A stretch of DNA of 64,000 nucleotides from an uncultured Campylobacter sp. (GTDB lineage Bacteria; Campylobacterota; Campylobacteria; Campylobacterales; Campylobacteraceae): assembly GCF_937981295.1 (NCBI RefSeq), contig NZ_CALJPC010000080.1, forward strand, positions 1 to 64,000, in the 5' to 3' direction. The position numbers were made by a program, and so were the translations under genes. A model generated the notes under the pieces. That model was not told the origin of the DNA. It worked only from the letters and a program-made list of their open reading frames with translations, and ran no database searches. Positions 35,078-44,605 of this stretch are shown here, one piece after another. How positions within the stretch are numbered: the stretch's first letter is position 1; every line of letters begins with the position of its first letter.

Positions 35078-35767
35078 ATGCAAGATTACGAATTATTGGA
35101 CGTTTTGTCCAATAAAAGGGTTCTTTGCCTGGAGGATGAGCCCGGGATTTTAAAAAATATAACCGAATCGCTACAGCTGTTTTTCGGCGAAGTAGTGGGG
35201 GTTAAGGACGGGCTGGAGGCGCTTGATGAGGCGATGAGCGGCTCGTACGACGCGCTGGTTTTTGATATCGGCGTGCCGCATATGGACGGGCTTGAGGTCG
35301 TTAAAAAGATCCGTGCCGCGGGTATCGGCGTGCCGATCGTGATACTTTCGAGCCACACCGAGCAGGAGTATCTGTGGCGGGCGGTGGAGCTTAAGATCAC
35401 TAGGTATCTGCCTAAGCCGTACGACAAAAACGCCTTTATAAAGGCGCTGCAAGACGTTGCGGCGGAGCTGATAAATCACGCGCCGATATTTAGCATAAGC
35501 AGTGAGCTGAAGTATGATTTTGCCAAAAAGATCATCTACGTCAAAGACAGCGCCTGTCATCTTTCCAAAAGCGAGAGCAAGCTTTTGGAGTACTTCTTAG
35601 CGCGCAAAAATCAAACCGTAACCTACGAGCAGCTATTCAACTATATGTGGGAGTTCGAGCAGCCCAGCAAGGAGGCGATCAAGGCGATCGTCAAAGAGCT
35701 ACGCCGCAAGATCGGCAAGGACGTGATCAAAAATTTATATGCGGTGGGGTATCTCTTTGAAGTATAA
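35078..35767 (+). CDS. mccR: Response regulator of the sulfite-reduction locus
   Basis: 229-residue OmpR/PhoB-type regulator. The receiver domain (about 12-130) has the acidic pocket LCLEDE, phospho-acceptor D63 (LVFDIG), the switch Ser in VILSSHT and Lys in LPKPYD. The winged-helix domain follows (about 150-229: LSKSESKLLEYFLARKNQTVTYEQL...KAIVKELRRKIG). Its 3' end overlaps the sensor gene. The same pair flanks the mcc genes of Wolinella succinogenes, where MccRS is needed for sulfite induction, so control of mccA is likely. Confidence 0.85.
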   Translation: MQDYELLDVLSNKRVLCLEDEPGILKNITESLQLFFGEVVGVKDGLEALDEAMSGSYDALVFDIGVPHMDGLEVVKKIRAAGIGVPIVILSSHTEQEYLWRAVELKITRYLPKPYDKNAFIKALQDVAAELINHAPIFSISSELKYDFAKKIIYVKDSACHLSKSESKLLEYFLARKNQTVTYEQLFNYMWEFEQPSKEAIKAIVKELRRKIGKDVIKNLYAVGYLFEV

Positions 35768-37175
35768 ATTTAAATTTATCGTAGCGCTTTTCGTGCTGCT
35801 ATATATCGTAATTACGGCTTTGGTTTTTAACTTCTACCGCGAGCTTGCGCTAAAGGACACGAGGCGCGAGGCGTTTTATATCCTAGATACGATGAATGCG
35901 GTGCGCGATTACGTCTCGACCGTGCAGCGCCCGCTAATAAACGAGCTTAAAGAGAAAAAGCTTCTAAGCGAGGATTTTTTCGATCCGAGGCTAATGTCCT
36001 CGACCTACATAACGCGCGAAATTTATAAAATTCAGCTCGCCAAAAATCACATCAACTACGACTACAAGCTCGTCGCCACCGATCCACTCAATCCCGAGCA
36101 CGAAGGAAGCGAGTTTGAGAATGAAATTTTAGAGGGCTTTAAAGAAAACAGATATAAAGAATACTCCAGAGTCATCTATGATAAAGGTGGCGCCTCATAT
36201 CTTTTGAGCCTGCCGATAACAAACTCTCAGCCTTCGTGCACTGAGTGCCACAGCATCAACGCAGCGCCTAAAAAGATGCAAGAGCTCTACGGCGATGTGG
36301 GAAATTTCAAAGGCGACCTGGGCGATACGATCGCGATGATAAGCTTTAAAATTCCGATAAAAAGCATTCTGCTTTATCACACCAAAGAGTTTGTCGTTAG
36401 TGGTCTAAGCTTGCTTGTGGTGTTTTTGATCTGCATATTTTGTATCTATAAAATTCACAAAAAAAACGCGACTTTAAAGATGCAGACTCAGCTTTTACTG
36501 ATAAATCAAAGCCGCCTCGCGCTCATGGGCGAGATGATCGGCAATATCTCGCACCAGTGGCGCCAGCCACTATCGCAGATCAGCTCTACGCTCATAAATT
36601 TAGAGCTTTACAACGAGCGAGGCAAGCTCTCAAAAGAAAGGCTCGAAGACGGCATAAAAGACGCGGGCGAGCAGGTGAAATTTATGAGCGATACGATCGA
36701 GGATTTTAAAAATTTCTTCAATCCGAATATGCCGAAGAGGGAATTTAACGCCAGCGAGGCGATCGAGCAGGCGCGTAAAATTTTAAACGCCTCGCTTAAA
36801 AAACACGTCATCGACATAAGCGTGCGGATAGAGGAAAATTTCACGCTTTACGGCAACGTAAACGAGCTAATCCAGGTGATCATAAATATCATAAATAACG
36901 CAAAGGAGGCGTTTTTGGACGTACCGCTTAAACGGCGCGAGATTAAAATCCGCTCGTTTTTAAAACAGGGCGAGCGGGTAATCACGATCGAAAATAACGC
37001 AAGCCGCATCGACGAAGCGCAGCTAGATAAAATTTTTGAGCCGCACTTTACGACAAAACAGCAGGGCAGCGGGCTAGGGCTATATATGAGCAAGATGATA
37101 ATCGAAAAAAACGGAGGGAGCATAAGCGCTGCAAATTCCGACGAAGGCGCGATATTTACGATCTCTTTTCGTTAA
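35739..37175 (+). CDS. mccS: Sensor histidine kinase with periplasmic c-type haem motif
   Basis: 478 residues: transmembrane helix (about 12-30), periplasmic Tll0287/DUF3365-like sensor domain, second helix (about 217-238) and a cytoplasmic kinase. The sensor domain contains CTECH (about residues 167-171), a bona fide haem c attachment motif, so it may sense redox state or a haem-binding ligand such as sulfite or NO. The kinase has the phospho-acceptor His in GEMIGNISHQWRQPLSQ, the N box (INNAKEAF) and the G box (GSGLGLYMSKMIIE). It starts at ATG 35739, inside mccR (or TTG 35757). mccA follows. Confidence 0.87.
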   Translation: MRWGISLKYKFKFIVALFVLLYIVITALVFNFYRELALKDTRREAFYILDTMNAVRDYVSTVQRPLINELKEKKLLSEDFFDPRLMSSTYITREIYKIQLAKNHINYDYKLVATDPLNPEHEGSEFENEILEGFKENRYKEYSRVIYDKGGASYLLSLPITNSQPSCTECHSINAAPKKMQELYGDVGNFKGDLGDTIAMISFKIPIKSILLYHTKEFVVSGLSLLVVFLICIFCIYKIHKKNATLKMQTQLLLINQSRLALMGEMIGNISHQWRQPLSQISSTLINLELYNERGKLSKERLEDGIKDAGEQVKFMSDTIEDFKNFFNPNMPKREFNASEAIEQARKILNASLKKHVIDISVRIEENFTLYGNVNELIQVIINIINNAKEAFLDVPLKRREIKIRSFLKQGERVITIENNASRIDEAQLDKIFEPHFTTKQQGSGLGLYMSKMIIEKNGGSISAANSDEGAIFTISFR

Positions 37176-37279
37176 ATTTAGACTTCATTAAATTTCTCCC
37201 TTTTTCACCCTTTTTTGTTGATATTATTTCGAGCGTAGAACTTTGCTAATTTAAAATTTCGATTTTCAAAGGAGGAGCC

Positions 37280-39355
37280 ATGAAAAAATGGAATAAGATG
37301 CTACTAGGCGCGCTAGCCTGTATTAGCATTTTTGCCGCAGGAGCCTGTGCTGATGAAGGCATGGGGCATGAGATGGAAATGTCGCAAAAATCGCGCGACG
37401 TCATCGCAAATCCTAAGGGCACGTTGCAAAGCAGAGGCGTCATATCCTTGCAGGACTACGTCGTAGAAGAGCGAGAGATGTATGACTGGCTATTTAAAAA
37501 TCACCCGATTTTTACCAAATACGGCGGTAAGACGGTCGGTAAGATGGATGTACATGACCGAGGTTTGGAGTGGCTTGCGGAAGGTCATGGATTTGACTTT
37601 TCAAAGGCGAGTAAAAGAGACGACGGCAAGGGCTATAGCTCTATGATGTATAGAATCCCTGCGGGCTCTTCTTTGCAATTTCCGAATAAATTCATAGGTC
37701 CTGAAAAATGCGGCGAGTGCCACCCCGCGCAGTATGAGACATGGAGCAGATCGCGCCACGCCACTACTATCCGCTTCCCGGGCGAGCACCCGGAGGTTAA
37801 TAACAACCTAACCGATCCTGTATTTAGCCCAGATACGGCGTCGATCCTTCCAAAAGGTATTACCCCTGACGTAATTTATGCGACCGTGGGACATCTAAGG
37901 ACAAAATTTGGCTACGTAGATGCGTGGCTTCTACGCGGAACCTATCATGTAGAGGGCGGCTTGCTAAGAGATGGCACCGGTCAAATCGTAGCCGGTGGCA
38001 ACCAATTCCAAAGGACTTGGGCGTTAAATTTAGACGATGAGACGGTCAAAAAGATCAAAAAGATCGTTCCGGAATTCCCGGGTACGCTTGAGGAATACGG
38101 CGATAACGGTGGTTACGTAAGAGGTCTTGCGTCATATGCTGCGAAATACAAAAAATCGATGTTTTTCCAAGCAAACAGCTCGTATTGCGAAGTCTGCCAC
38201 CCATTCAAATTCGATTTTAAAACTAAGAAAGAATTTTACGCCGCTTTGGGTAACGCAAAAGAGCTTCAAAAGCACACTATCTCCAAGGGTATCACCTGTG
38301 AAGAGTGCCATGGAGCGGGCGGTCACCTTGACGGCGCTACAAATTTTAGAACCTCAAACTGCGAACGCTGCCACCAAAGATTTAACTATAGCCCTGATTT
38401 AGCTCGTGCTAATCCACTAAACAACGGAAATCCCGATCTATCTCTTAGCTCTAAATTTAAATCTATGGGACCAGGATGTGGCTCTGAAGGCTCTCAGTCC
38501 TACTTCACCGCTCACTACGAGAAGGGTATGCGCTGCGTAACCTGCCACGATCCGCACGATAACACCGGACCGGTAGTTGGTGATAAAACCGTCAAGGGCG
38601 TAAATTATAACTCAGAGCAGGGCTATTTGAGCGCGTTTTATACAAAGCCTAAGATCACAAAAGAGTGCAAAGATTGCCACCAAGAGCAAGCCTACATCGC
38701 TGCAAGAGCCGATACGCATAAAGACAATACCTGCGCATCTTGCCACATGCCGTTTATGATGAGCTGCGAGAACTTCTACGCTATTCAGTTTCAAGACAAC
38801 GCGGGATTCGATACTCAAAGAAGATCTCACATCTGGAAGATCGACATCGATCCTGCTAGAAAATCTCTAGTCGCAGGCGATGCCGCTAAAGGTCCAAGAG
38901 ATGCGAAAGATTGGCACTTCCAAAGAAATAAAGAGGGACGAAATTTCGTCGATCTTATGTGGTCGTGCGCGAGAACCTCGTGGGCTGATAAAGATATGCA
39001 AGATACCAAAGGCTGCCATAGTCCAGTCGTCTCCGAGCTAAAAGAGACGCTTCACTTCAAGAACCAAAAGCAGGTTTACGATGAGGTTATGGGCTGGCAA
39101 ACTCCGATTAAGAGCGACTTCTCGCAAGTTAAGATCGGTATTCAAGGAATTTACTCTATCCTTGAGACTAAAAAGCTTAACTCCAGCGACAAAACTCGCG
39201 TTTACGAGCTAATAGAAAAAGCTCAAGACACCGTCGATCTTATCGAAAAAGACGGCTCATGGGGAATGCATGGCTTTAAATATACTAAGCAAAGGCTAGA
39301 AGCCGCTAAAGAGTATATCAAAGAGGCTCAAAGAATTTTAAATAATAATTTATAA
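37280..39355 (+). CDS. mccA: Octahaem c / copper sulfite reductase MccA
   Basis: 691 residues, periplasmic (signal peptide 1-24). Reduces sulfite to sulfide with six electrons. Haem sites: CXXCH at C144, C303, C340, C361, C419, C463 and C485, plus the diagnostic CX15CH, C563 to C579-H580, giving eight haems. Two further conserved Cys, C400 (MGPGCGSEG) and C496 (MMSCENF), match in spacing the Cu(I) ligands of the Wolinella enzyme (C399, C495), making a haem-copper active site. RBS AAAGGAGGAG. Its mRNA ends in a strong hairpin before mccB, which may raise its level over the accessory genes. Confidence 0.95.
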   Translation: MKKWNKMLLGALACISIFAAGACADEGMGHEMEMSQKSRDVIANPKGTLQSRGVISLQDYVVEEREMYDWLFKNHPIFTKYGGKTVGKMDVHDRGLEWLAEGHGFDFSKASKRDDGKGYSSMMYRIPAGSSLQFPNKFIGPEKCGECHPAQYETWSRSRHATTIRFPGEHPEVNNNLTDPVFSPDTASILPKGITPDVIYATVGHLRTKFGYVDAWLLRGTYHVEGGLLRDGTGQIVAGGNQFQRTWALNLDDETVKKIKKIVPEFPGTLEEYGDNGGYVRGLASYAAKYKKSMFFQANSSYCEVCHPFKFDFKTKKEFYAALGNAKELQKHTISKGITCEECHGAGGHLDGATNFRTSNCERCHQRFNYSPDLARANPLNNGNPDLSLSSKFKSMGPGCGSEGSQSYFTAHYEKGMRCVTCHDPHDNTGPVVGDKTVKGVNYNSEQGYLSAFYTKPKITKECKDCHQEQAYIAARADTHKDNTCASCHMPFMMSCENFYAIQFQDNAGFDTQRRSHIWKIDIDPARKSLVAGDAAKGPRDAKDWHFQRNKEGRNFVDLMWSCARTSWADKDMQDTKGCHSPVVSELKETLHFKNQKQVYDEVMGWQTPIKSDFSQVKIGIQGIYSILETKKLNSSDKTRVYELIEKAQDTVDLIEKDGSWGMHGFKYTKQRLEAAKEYIKEAQRILNNNL

Positions 39356-39358
39356 TTC

Positions 39359-39390
39359 TTTCGGGGTCGCGTAAGCTCGCGGCCCCGAAA
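39359..39390 (+). promoter_or_regulatory. Intra-operon hairpin between mccA and mccB
   Basis: 13-nt arms (TTTCGGGGTCGCG / CGCGGCCCCGAAA, one G-T wobble) around TAAGCT, 4 nt after the mccA stop, with no T-run. Its position suggests mRNA 3'-end stabilisation or partial termination, not full termination. Confidence 0.65.
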
Positions 39391-39406
39391 TTTAAAAGGC
39401 AAATGT

Positions 39407-40180
39407 ATGCAAAAAAGACTAAAAATTTTCTTGCCTATCGTTTTGGCAAGCTGCGCGTTGGGCGCGAATTTAACTACGCAAGAACAAAAAGAATCTTATA
39501 GCATCGGAGCTTCTACTGGAAGCTATGTTTCAAACCAGCTGCATTCACAAGCCGCATTAGGCGTCAAATACGACTTAGATGCGGTGATAGAGGGGTTTTT
39601 GGATGCTCTTAAAAAGCAGCAGAAGCTAAAAGATGAGGAAATTATTGCGCTTTTGAATCAAAGAGCCGATAAGCTAAATAAGATCGTAGAAACAAATTCC
39701 AAAGCGGAGCTTGATAAAAATTTAAAAGCAGGCAAGGAATTTATGGCGAAAAATGCCAAAAATCCGGACGTTAAAACCACAAAATCCGGTCTTCAATATG
39801 AAATTCTAAAGCTAGGTATGGGCGAAAAGCCAAAGCCTGAGAGCGTAGTAGTGATGAACTACAAGGCGTATTTGACGAATGGTAGTGTATTTGACGATAC
39901 TTTCGCGTCTAAAATTCCGGCGCATCTTTCTATGATAGGCTTAATCGACGGATTGCGCGAGGGGTTGCTTTTGATGAATACGGGCTCTAAATATAAATTT
40001 ACAATCCCTAGTAATTTAGCCTACGGCAACGTGGACGTAGATAGAATTCCTGCAGGTTCTGTGGTGATTTTTGAAGCCGAATTACTAAAAGTTTTAAAGC
40101 CCGGTGAGCTTGCCGATGCAGCCAAAAAGCTTAGCGAGAGCGAGGCTAAAAGCTTTCACGACGCGAATAAAACAAAGTAG
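39407..40180 (+). CDS. mccB: FKBP-type peptidyl-prolyl isomerase of the sulfite locus
   Basis: 257 residues: signal peptide (1-20), an FkpA/Mip-like helical dimerisation domain (about 22-115) and a C-terminal FKBP domain (about 125-225: GLQYEILKLGMGEKPKPESVVVMNYKAYLTNGSVFDD, IPAGSVVIFEAELLKV). It is periplasmic and probably helps fold or assemble MccA. Second gene of the mccABCD order known from Wolinella. Confidence 0.9.
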   Translation: MQKRLKIFLPIVLASCALGANLTTQEQKESYSIGASTGSYVSNQLHSQAALGVKYDLDAVIEGFLDALKKQQKLKDEEIIALLNQRADKLNKIVETNSKAELDKNLKAGKEFMAKNAKNPDVKTTKSGLQYEILKLGMGEKPKPESVVVMNYKAYLTNGSVFDDTFASKIPAHLSMIGLIDGLREGLLLMNTGSKYKFTIPSNLAYGNVDVDRIPAGSVVIFEAELLKVLKPGELADAAKKLSESEAKSFHDANKTK

Positions 40181-40208
40181 TTTTGCTTAAATTTAGTCGG
40201 AGGAGAAT

Positions 40209-40916
40209 ATGCAAAAGCAAAGAAGAAATTTTATAAAATCCGCCGCACTAGGCTCTTTAGGGCTTGGCGCAATCGCCTCAAGCTTACTCGCGCAAAACAG
40301 CGCGGATAAAAGTGCGCAGGACGCAAATGCGAGCGTTCAAAAGCAAGAGCCGAAAAAGCCACACTACGGCATGATATTCGATCAGAACAAATGCGTGGGT
40401 TGCACTGATTGCGAGATCGCCTGTAAAAAGGTAAATTTGGTTCCGAAAGGTCAAATGAGGCTTTTTATCCAGGATAAAACCGATCCGCTAAATTTGAAAG
40501 AAAAGCGCTACGTTAGGGTTTCTTGTCAGCAGTGCGAGGACGCGCCGTGCGTGAACGTCTGCCCGACGAAAGCCTGCCACAAAGACGAAAAAACTGGCAT
40601 CACGACGATGAACACCGACGACTGCATCGCCTGTAAATACTGCATCGTCGCCTGTCCTTACGACGTGCGCTTTATAAATCACGAAACCAAAGCCGCAGAG
40701 AGCTGCAATTTCTGCTTGGATACGAATTTAAAGGACGGTCACGAGCCTGCCTGCATCGAGGCGTGCAGATACGAGGCGATCGTGTTCGGCGATCTAAACG
40801 ACGAAAACTCGCACATCAGCCAGCTGCTTCGCGTCAAAGACAGCCTACGAATGCATCCTGAGTGCGGCACGAAGCCGAGCCTTCGCTATATTCCTGCGGT
40901 TAAATTGGGGGTGTGA
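40209..40916 (+). CDS. mccC: Ferredoxin-type iron-sulfur protein of the sulfite locus
   Basis: 235 residues. A twin-arginine signal (QRRNFIKSAALGSLGLGAIASS) directs it folded to the periplasm. Cys motifs for four [4Fe-4S] clusters are seen: CVGCTDCEIACKK, SCQQCEDAPCVNVCP, CIACKYCIVACP and CNFCLDTN...CIEAC, the NrfC/PhsB layout. With the NrfD-like MccD it should form a menaquinol-oxidising complex that feeds electrons to MccA. Stop is 1 nt from the mccD start. Confidence 0.92.
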   Translation: MQKQRRNFIKSAALGSLGLGAIASSLLAQNSADKSAQDANASVQKQEPKKPHYGMIFDQNKCVGCTDCEIACKKVNLVPKGQMRLFIQDKTDPLNLKEKRYVRVSCQQCEDAPCVNVCPTKACHKDEKTGITTMNTDDCIACKYCIVACPYDVRFINHETKAAESCNFCLDTNLKDGHEPACIEACRYEAIVFGDLNDENSHISQLLRVKDSLRMHPECGTKPSLRYIPAVKLGV

Positions 40917-40917
40917 T

Positions 40918-41889
40918 ATGAACGGAGCTATAAATTTCACTGCGACCTTCTCGCACGGCGTAGAGTGGGGCTGGCCGATAGCGGTTTATCTTTTGCTAGC
41001 GGGTATGAGCGGCGGCGCTTTGATAGTCGCGATCCTCGTCAAATTTTACAAAAAACAGACCGAAAGCACGCCGCTATTTAAAGCTGCGTCGCTGCTATCT
41101 TTCGTCACGATTTTACTCGGCATGGTCTGCCTGGTAGCCGACCTTGAGCGACCGCTACTTTTCTGGAAAATTTTGATTAATTATAACTTCACATCGGTTA
41201 TGTCCGTGGGCGTGGCGGCCCTTTGCGTCTATATCCCGCTTACCTTCGTAGCTTGCCTTTACGCGTTTGAAGAGTGCCTTAGAGAGTTTTTGACGCACAA
41301 TCTTAGCTTTTTAAAAGGGCTTTTCGAGCTTGCGATGAAAATTTTAAACGCGCTTCGCCCGCTGCTTCTTGCGCTTACGCTAGTTTTTGCGGTCGCGATC
41401 TGCGCCTATACGGGCTTTTTGATCTCGGTTTTAGTTAGATTTCCTATCCTTAATACAGCCGTTTTGCCTGCGCTTTTCGTGGCGTCTGGCTTATCGGCAG
41501 GCATCGCAGGCTCAAGCCTGATAGCCGCGCTTTTCTTTAAAGCAGACCCGCACGGTGGCGATCTTAAAATTTTACACGCCGTCGAGTGGCCGGTTTTAGC
41601 GATGGAAATTTTACTAATCGGCATGATTTTCGTTTCGCTCGTCACGGGCAGCGACGTGCAAAAAGCCGCGAGCGCCGCATTTAACGAGGGATTTTATGCG
41701 AAGATGTTTTGGCTAGGCGTCGTGGGCGTAGGCTTTTGCGTACCGCTAGTTTTAAATTTCGCACTGGGCAAAAAGATCGCTCACTCTGCGTTTGCATTCT
41801 ACGTTAGCGCGCTTGCCAGCGTCATGGGCGTGCTGCTTCTTAGGATGTTTATTTTGTATGCGGGACAAACTTACGATATAATAATGTAA
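40918..41889 (+). CDS. mccD: NrfD/PsrC-type quinol dehydrogenase subunit
   Basis: 323 residues, nine to ten hydrophobic helices, NrfD family (GWPIAVYLLLAGMSGGALIVAIL near the N-terminus, where the quinol site lies, and VADLERPLLFWKIL). It is the integral membrane partner of MccC and oxidises menaquinol for sulfite reduction in the periplasm. Coupled to mccC. ccsA follows after 15 nt. Confidence 0.92.
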   Translation: MNGAINFTATFSHGVEWGWPIAVYLLLAGMSGGALIVAILVKFYKKQTESTPLFKAASLLSFVTILLGMVCLVADLERPLLFWKILINYNFTSVMSVGVAALCVYIPLTFVACLYAFEECLREFLTHNLSFLKGLFELAMKILNALRPLLLALTLVFAVAICAYTGFLISVLVRFPILNTAVLPALFVASGLSAGIAGSSLIAALFFKADPHGGDLKILHAVEWPVLAMEILLIGMIFVSLVTGSDVQKAASAAFNEGFYAKMFWLGVVGVGFCVPLVLNFALGKKIAHSAFAFYVSALASVMGVLLLRMFILYAGQTYDIIM

Positions 41890-41904
41890 AACTGCGGAGG
41901 GTTA

Positions 41905-44595
41905 ATGAGCGCGCTAAAAATATTAAAATTTTTCATCTCTTATAAGTTCGCGCTCTGCCTCCTCTTTATCCTAGCCGCAGGTGCCGGCGTCGCAACCTTT
42001 TTAGAGAGTATCTACGACACGCAAACTGCTAAAATTTTAGTCTATGAGGCGCGCTGGTATGAGTGCGTCATGGGCGCTGCGACGCTTAGCCTGCTCGGCA
42101 TTATAATTAAAACCAAAATGTGGCGCCGCTTCGGCTCCTTCGTTCTGCACGCGGCATTTATCGTCATCTTTATCGGCGCGGCGCTAACGCGCTATTTCGG
42201 CACCGAAGGCGTGCTGCACGTAAGAGCGGGCGAGAGCGAAAGCGAGATGGTAAGCGTCAAACCATACTTGCAAATCCGCACGCAAGACGCGCTGTTTGAG
42301 CATCCGCTAAATTTAAGCCAGATCGGCGATAACGATTTTAGCTTCACGCAAAGTATAAATTCCAAAAGCTTCACCGTCAAATTTGGCTCCTACAAACCCG
42401 CGCCCAAAGGCGAGCAGGGCACGCTTGCGGTGAAAGCGGGCTTTGAGGGCGGAAGCGAGCAAGAAGCGCAGCTGCGCGGCGGCGCTGGCTGGCTGGGTGA
42501 GCCCAAAATTTTAAATTTTGACGGCGAGGAGATAATGCTAAGCTGGGGCTCGAAGCTCATAGAGCTTCCGTTTGCGGTAAAGCTTTTGAAATTTAAACTC
42601 GAGCGCTACCCAGGCTCGCAAAGCCCGTCATCCTACGCCAGCGACGTTGAAATTTTAAAAGAGGGCAAGAGCGCGGGGGAGTATGAAATTTATATGAACC
42701 ATCCGCTAAACTTTGGCGGCTTTAAGCTCTTTCAATCCTCCTACGACACCGACGAGCTGGGTACGGTGCTGGAGCTTAACCGCGATCCGGGTAAAATCCC
42801 CACTTACTTCGGTTATTTCTTGCTTTGCGTCGGATTTATCGGCAATCTTTTTACCGCGGGCAGTAGGTTTAAAAAGCTCGCTAAATTTATTAAAAACAAC
42901 GCACCCGCCGCGCTGCTTCTAATCGCGCCGCTTTTTTTCAGCATTGAGCTTCACGCCGCGGATGAGAACTATCTAGCAAACCTTAAAGCCAACTCGCGCG
43001 TTCACGCAAACGGCGCGTTTGCGGAGCTTTTGGTGCAAGATTATATGGGCAGGATCAAGCCGCTTAGCACCGAAGCAAGCGAGATCGTAAATAAAATTTC
43101 AGGCACGGACTCGCTCTACGGCTTAAGCGCCGAGCAGATGATCTTGGGCATGAGCCTAAACCCCGCGTTCTGGCGCGATCAAAAGATCATCAAGATCAAA
43201 AACGACGAGATCAAAAAGATGCTGGGCTTAGCGCCGCAGGAGCGATATGCGAGCTTTAATTCGGTCTTTGATGAAAACGGCAACTACAAGCTCGCCCACG
43301 CCCTGGACGAGGCGAATGAAAAAAGCGCCTCGCGCCGCAGCGTGCTCGATAACGAGCTGATTAAATTCGACGAGCGGCTAAATATCGCGTATCTGACCTT
43401 TAGAGGGGTGTTTTTTAAATTTATTCCCGTGCCGAACGATCCGCAAAACACCTGGCTCTCGCCGAACGACGCCTTCGCGGATTATAGTATCGCTCCGCAG
43501 ATCAAAGGCGTGCTAAACGACTATCTAAACGGCTTGCAGGATGGAATTTCGGATAATGATTGGGATAAAGCGGATGCAGCACTTGCAGAGCTGAAAAACT
43601 ACCAAAGGGCTACCTCGGCAGCTATACTTCCGAGTGAAAACCGCGTCAAAGCCGAGGTGTTTTACAACAAAGCTTCGGTTTTTAAAAAGCTCGTTTATTG
43701 CTATATGATCCTAGGCGGCATAGCTCTAATATTGGCGCTTTTAGGCGCACTTTGCGGTAAGCGCTTCATGCTCGCGCAAAAAATTTTATTTGCGGCCTTT
43801 GCTACAAGCTTTGCGGCACATACCCTCGCGCTCGCGCTGCGTTGGTATGTGGCGGCTCACGCGCCGTGGAGCGATAGCTATGAGTCGATGATCTACATCG
43901 GCTGGTCGGCGGCGCTTGCGGGGATCATATTTTTTAGAAAGTCCCTACTTACGCTAAGCGCGAGCTGCTTGCTGGCCAGCATCGTGATGCTGGTAGCGCA
44001 TATGAGCTTCGTAAACCCGCAGATTACCAACCTCGTGCCGGTGTTAAAGTCGTATTGGCTTAGCATCCACGTCTCGGTTATCACGGCTAGCTATGGATTT
44101 TTAGGGCTTAGCTGCTTGCTTGGGCTTTTGGCTCTTGTTTTGATGGCGCTTAAAAACGGCGCCAATCGCGAGCGGCTCAACGCGCAGATCAGATATATAA
44201 CGGCGATCAACGAGATTAGCCTCATCGTGGGGCTTTCGATGCTGACGCTCGGAAATTTCTTCGGCGGCGTGTGGGCGAATGAGAGTTGGGGGCGATACTG
44301 GGGCTGGGATAGCAAAGAGACCTGGTCGTATGTCTCGATCATCGTCTATGCGATCGTGCTGCATCTAAAGCTGATCCCGAAGCTCGGCTCGATCTATGTT
44401 TATTGCGTGAGCTCGACGCTCGCGTATAGCTCGATTATAATGACCTATTTCGGCGTAAATTTCTACCTCACCGGCATGCACTCTTACGCCGCGGGCGATG
44501 CGCCGCAGATACCCGCGCCGTTTTATTGTATAATAGCGGCGATCTTTTTAATAATCGCTCTTGCCTTCAGAGGCAGGGACGTAAAAACGATATAA
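41905..44595 (+). CDS. ccsA1: Cytochrome c haem lyase CcsBA (dedicated CX15CH type)
   Basis: 896-residue fusion of CcsB (ResB) and CcsA: N-terminal helices and a large periplasmic domain, then about eight C-terminal helices with the haem-handling WWD motif (WGRYWGWDSKETWSY, about residues 797-811) and conserved His residues. System II lyases attach haem to CXXCH; in Wolinella the isoenzyme CcsA1, encoded with mccA, is required for the CX15CH site. Location here directly after mccD supports that specialised role, by synteny and not by motif. Confidence 0.9.
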   Translation: MSALKILKFFISYKFALCLLFILAAGAGVATFLESIYDTQTAKILVYEARWYECVMGAATLSLLGIIIKTKMWRRFGSFVLHAAFIVIFIGAALTRYFGTEGVLHVRAGESESEMVSVKPYLQIRTQDALFEHPLNLSQIGDNDFSFTQSINSKSFTVKFGSYKPAPKGEQGTLAVKAGFEGGSEQEAQLRGGAGWLGEPKILNFDGEEIMLSWGSKLIELPFAVKLLKFKLERYPGSQSPSSYASDVEILKEGKSAGEYEIYMNHPLNFGGFKLFQSSYDTDELGTVLELNRDPGKIPTYFGYFLLCVGFIGNLFTAGSRFKKLAKFIKNNAPAALLLIAPLFFSIELHAADENYLANLKANSRVHANGAFAELLVQDYMGRIKPLSTEASEIVNKISGTDSLYGLSAEQMILGMSLNPAFWRDQKIIKIKNDEIKKMLGLAPQERYASFNSVFDENGNYKLAHALDEANEKSASRRSVLDNELIKFDERLNIAYLTFRGVFFKFIPVPNDPQNTWLSPNDAFADYSIAPQIKGVLNDYLNGLQDGISDNDWDKADAALAELKNYQRATSAAILPSENRVKAEVFYNKASVFKKLVYCYMILGGIALILALLGALCGKRFMLAQKILFAAFATSFAAHTLALALRWYVAAHAPWSDSYESMIYIGWSAALAGIIFFRKSLLTLSASCLLASIVMLVAHMSFVNPQITNLVPVLKSYWLSIHVSVITASYGFLGLSCLLGLLALVLMALKNGANRERLNAQIRYITAINEISLIVGLSMLTLGNFFGGVWANESWGRYWGWDSKETWSYVSIIVYAIVLHLKLIPKLGSIYVYCVSSTLAYSSIIMTYFGVNFYLTGMHSYAAGDAPQIPAPFYCIIAAIFLIIALAFRGRDVKTI

Positions 44596-44605
44596 AGGAG
44601 TAAAT

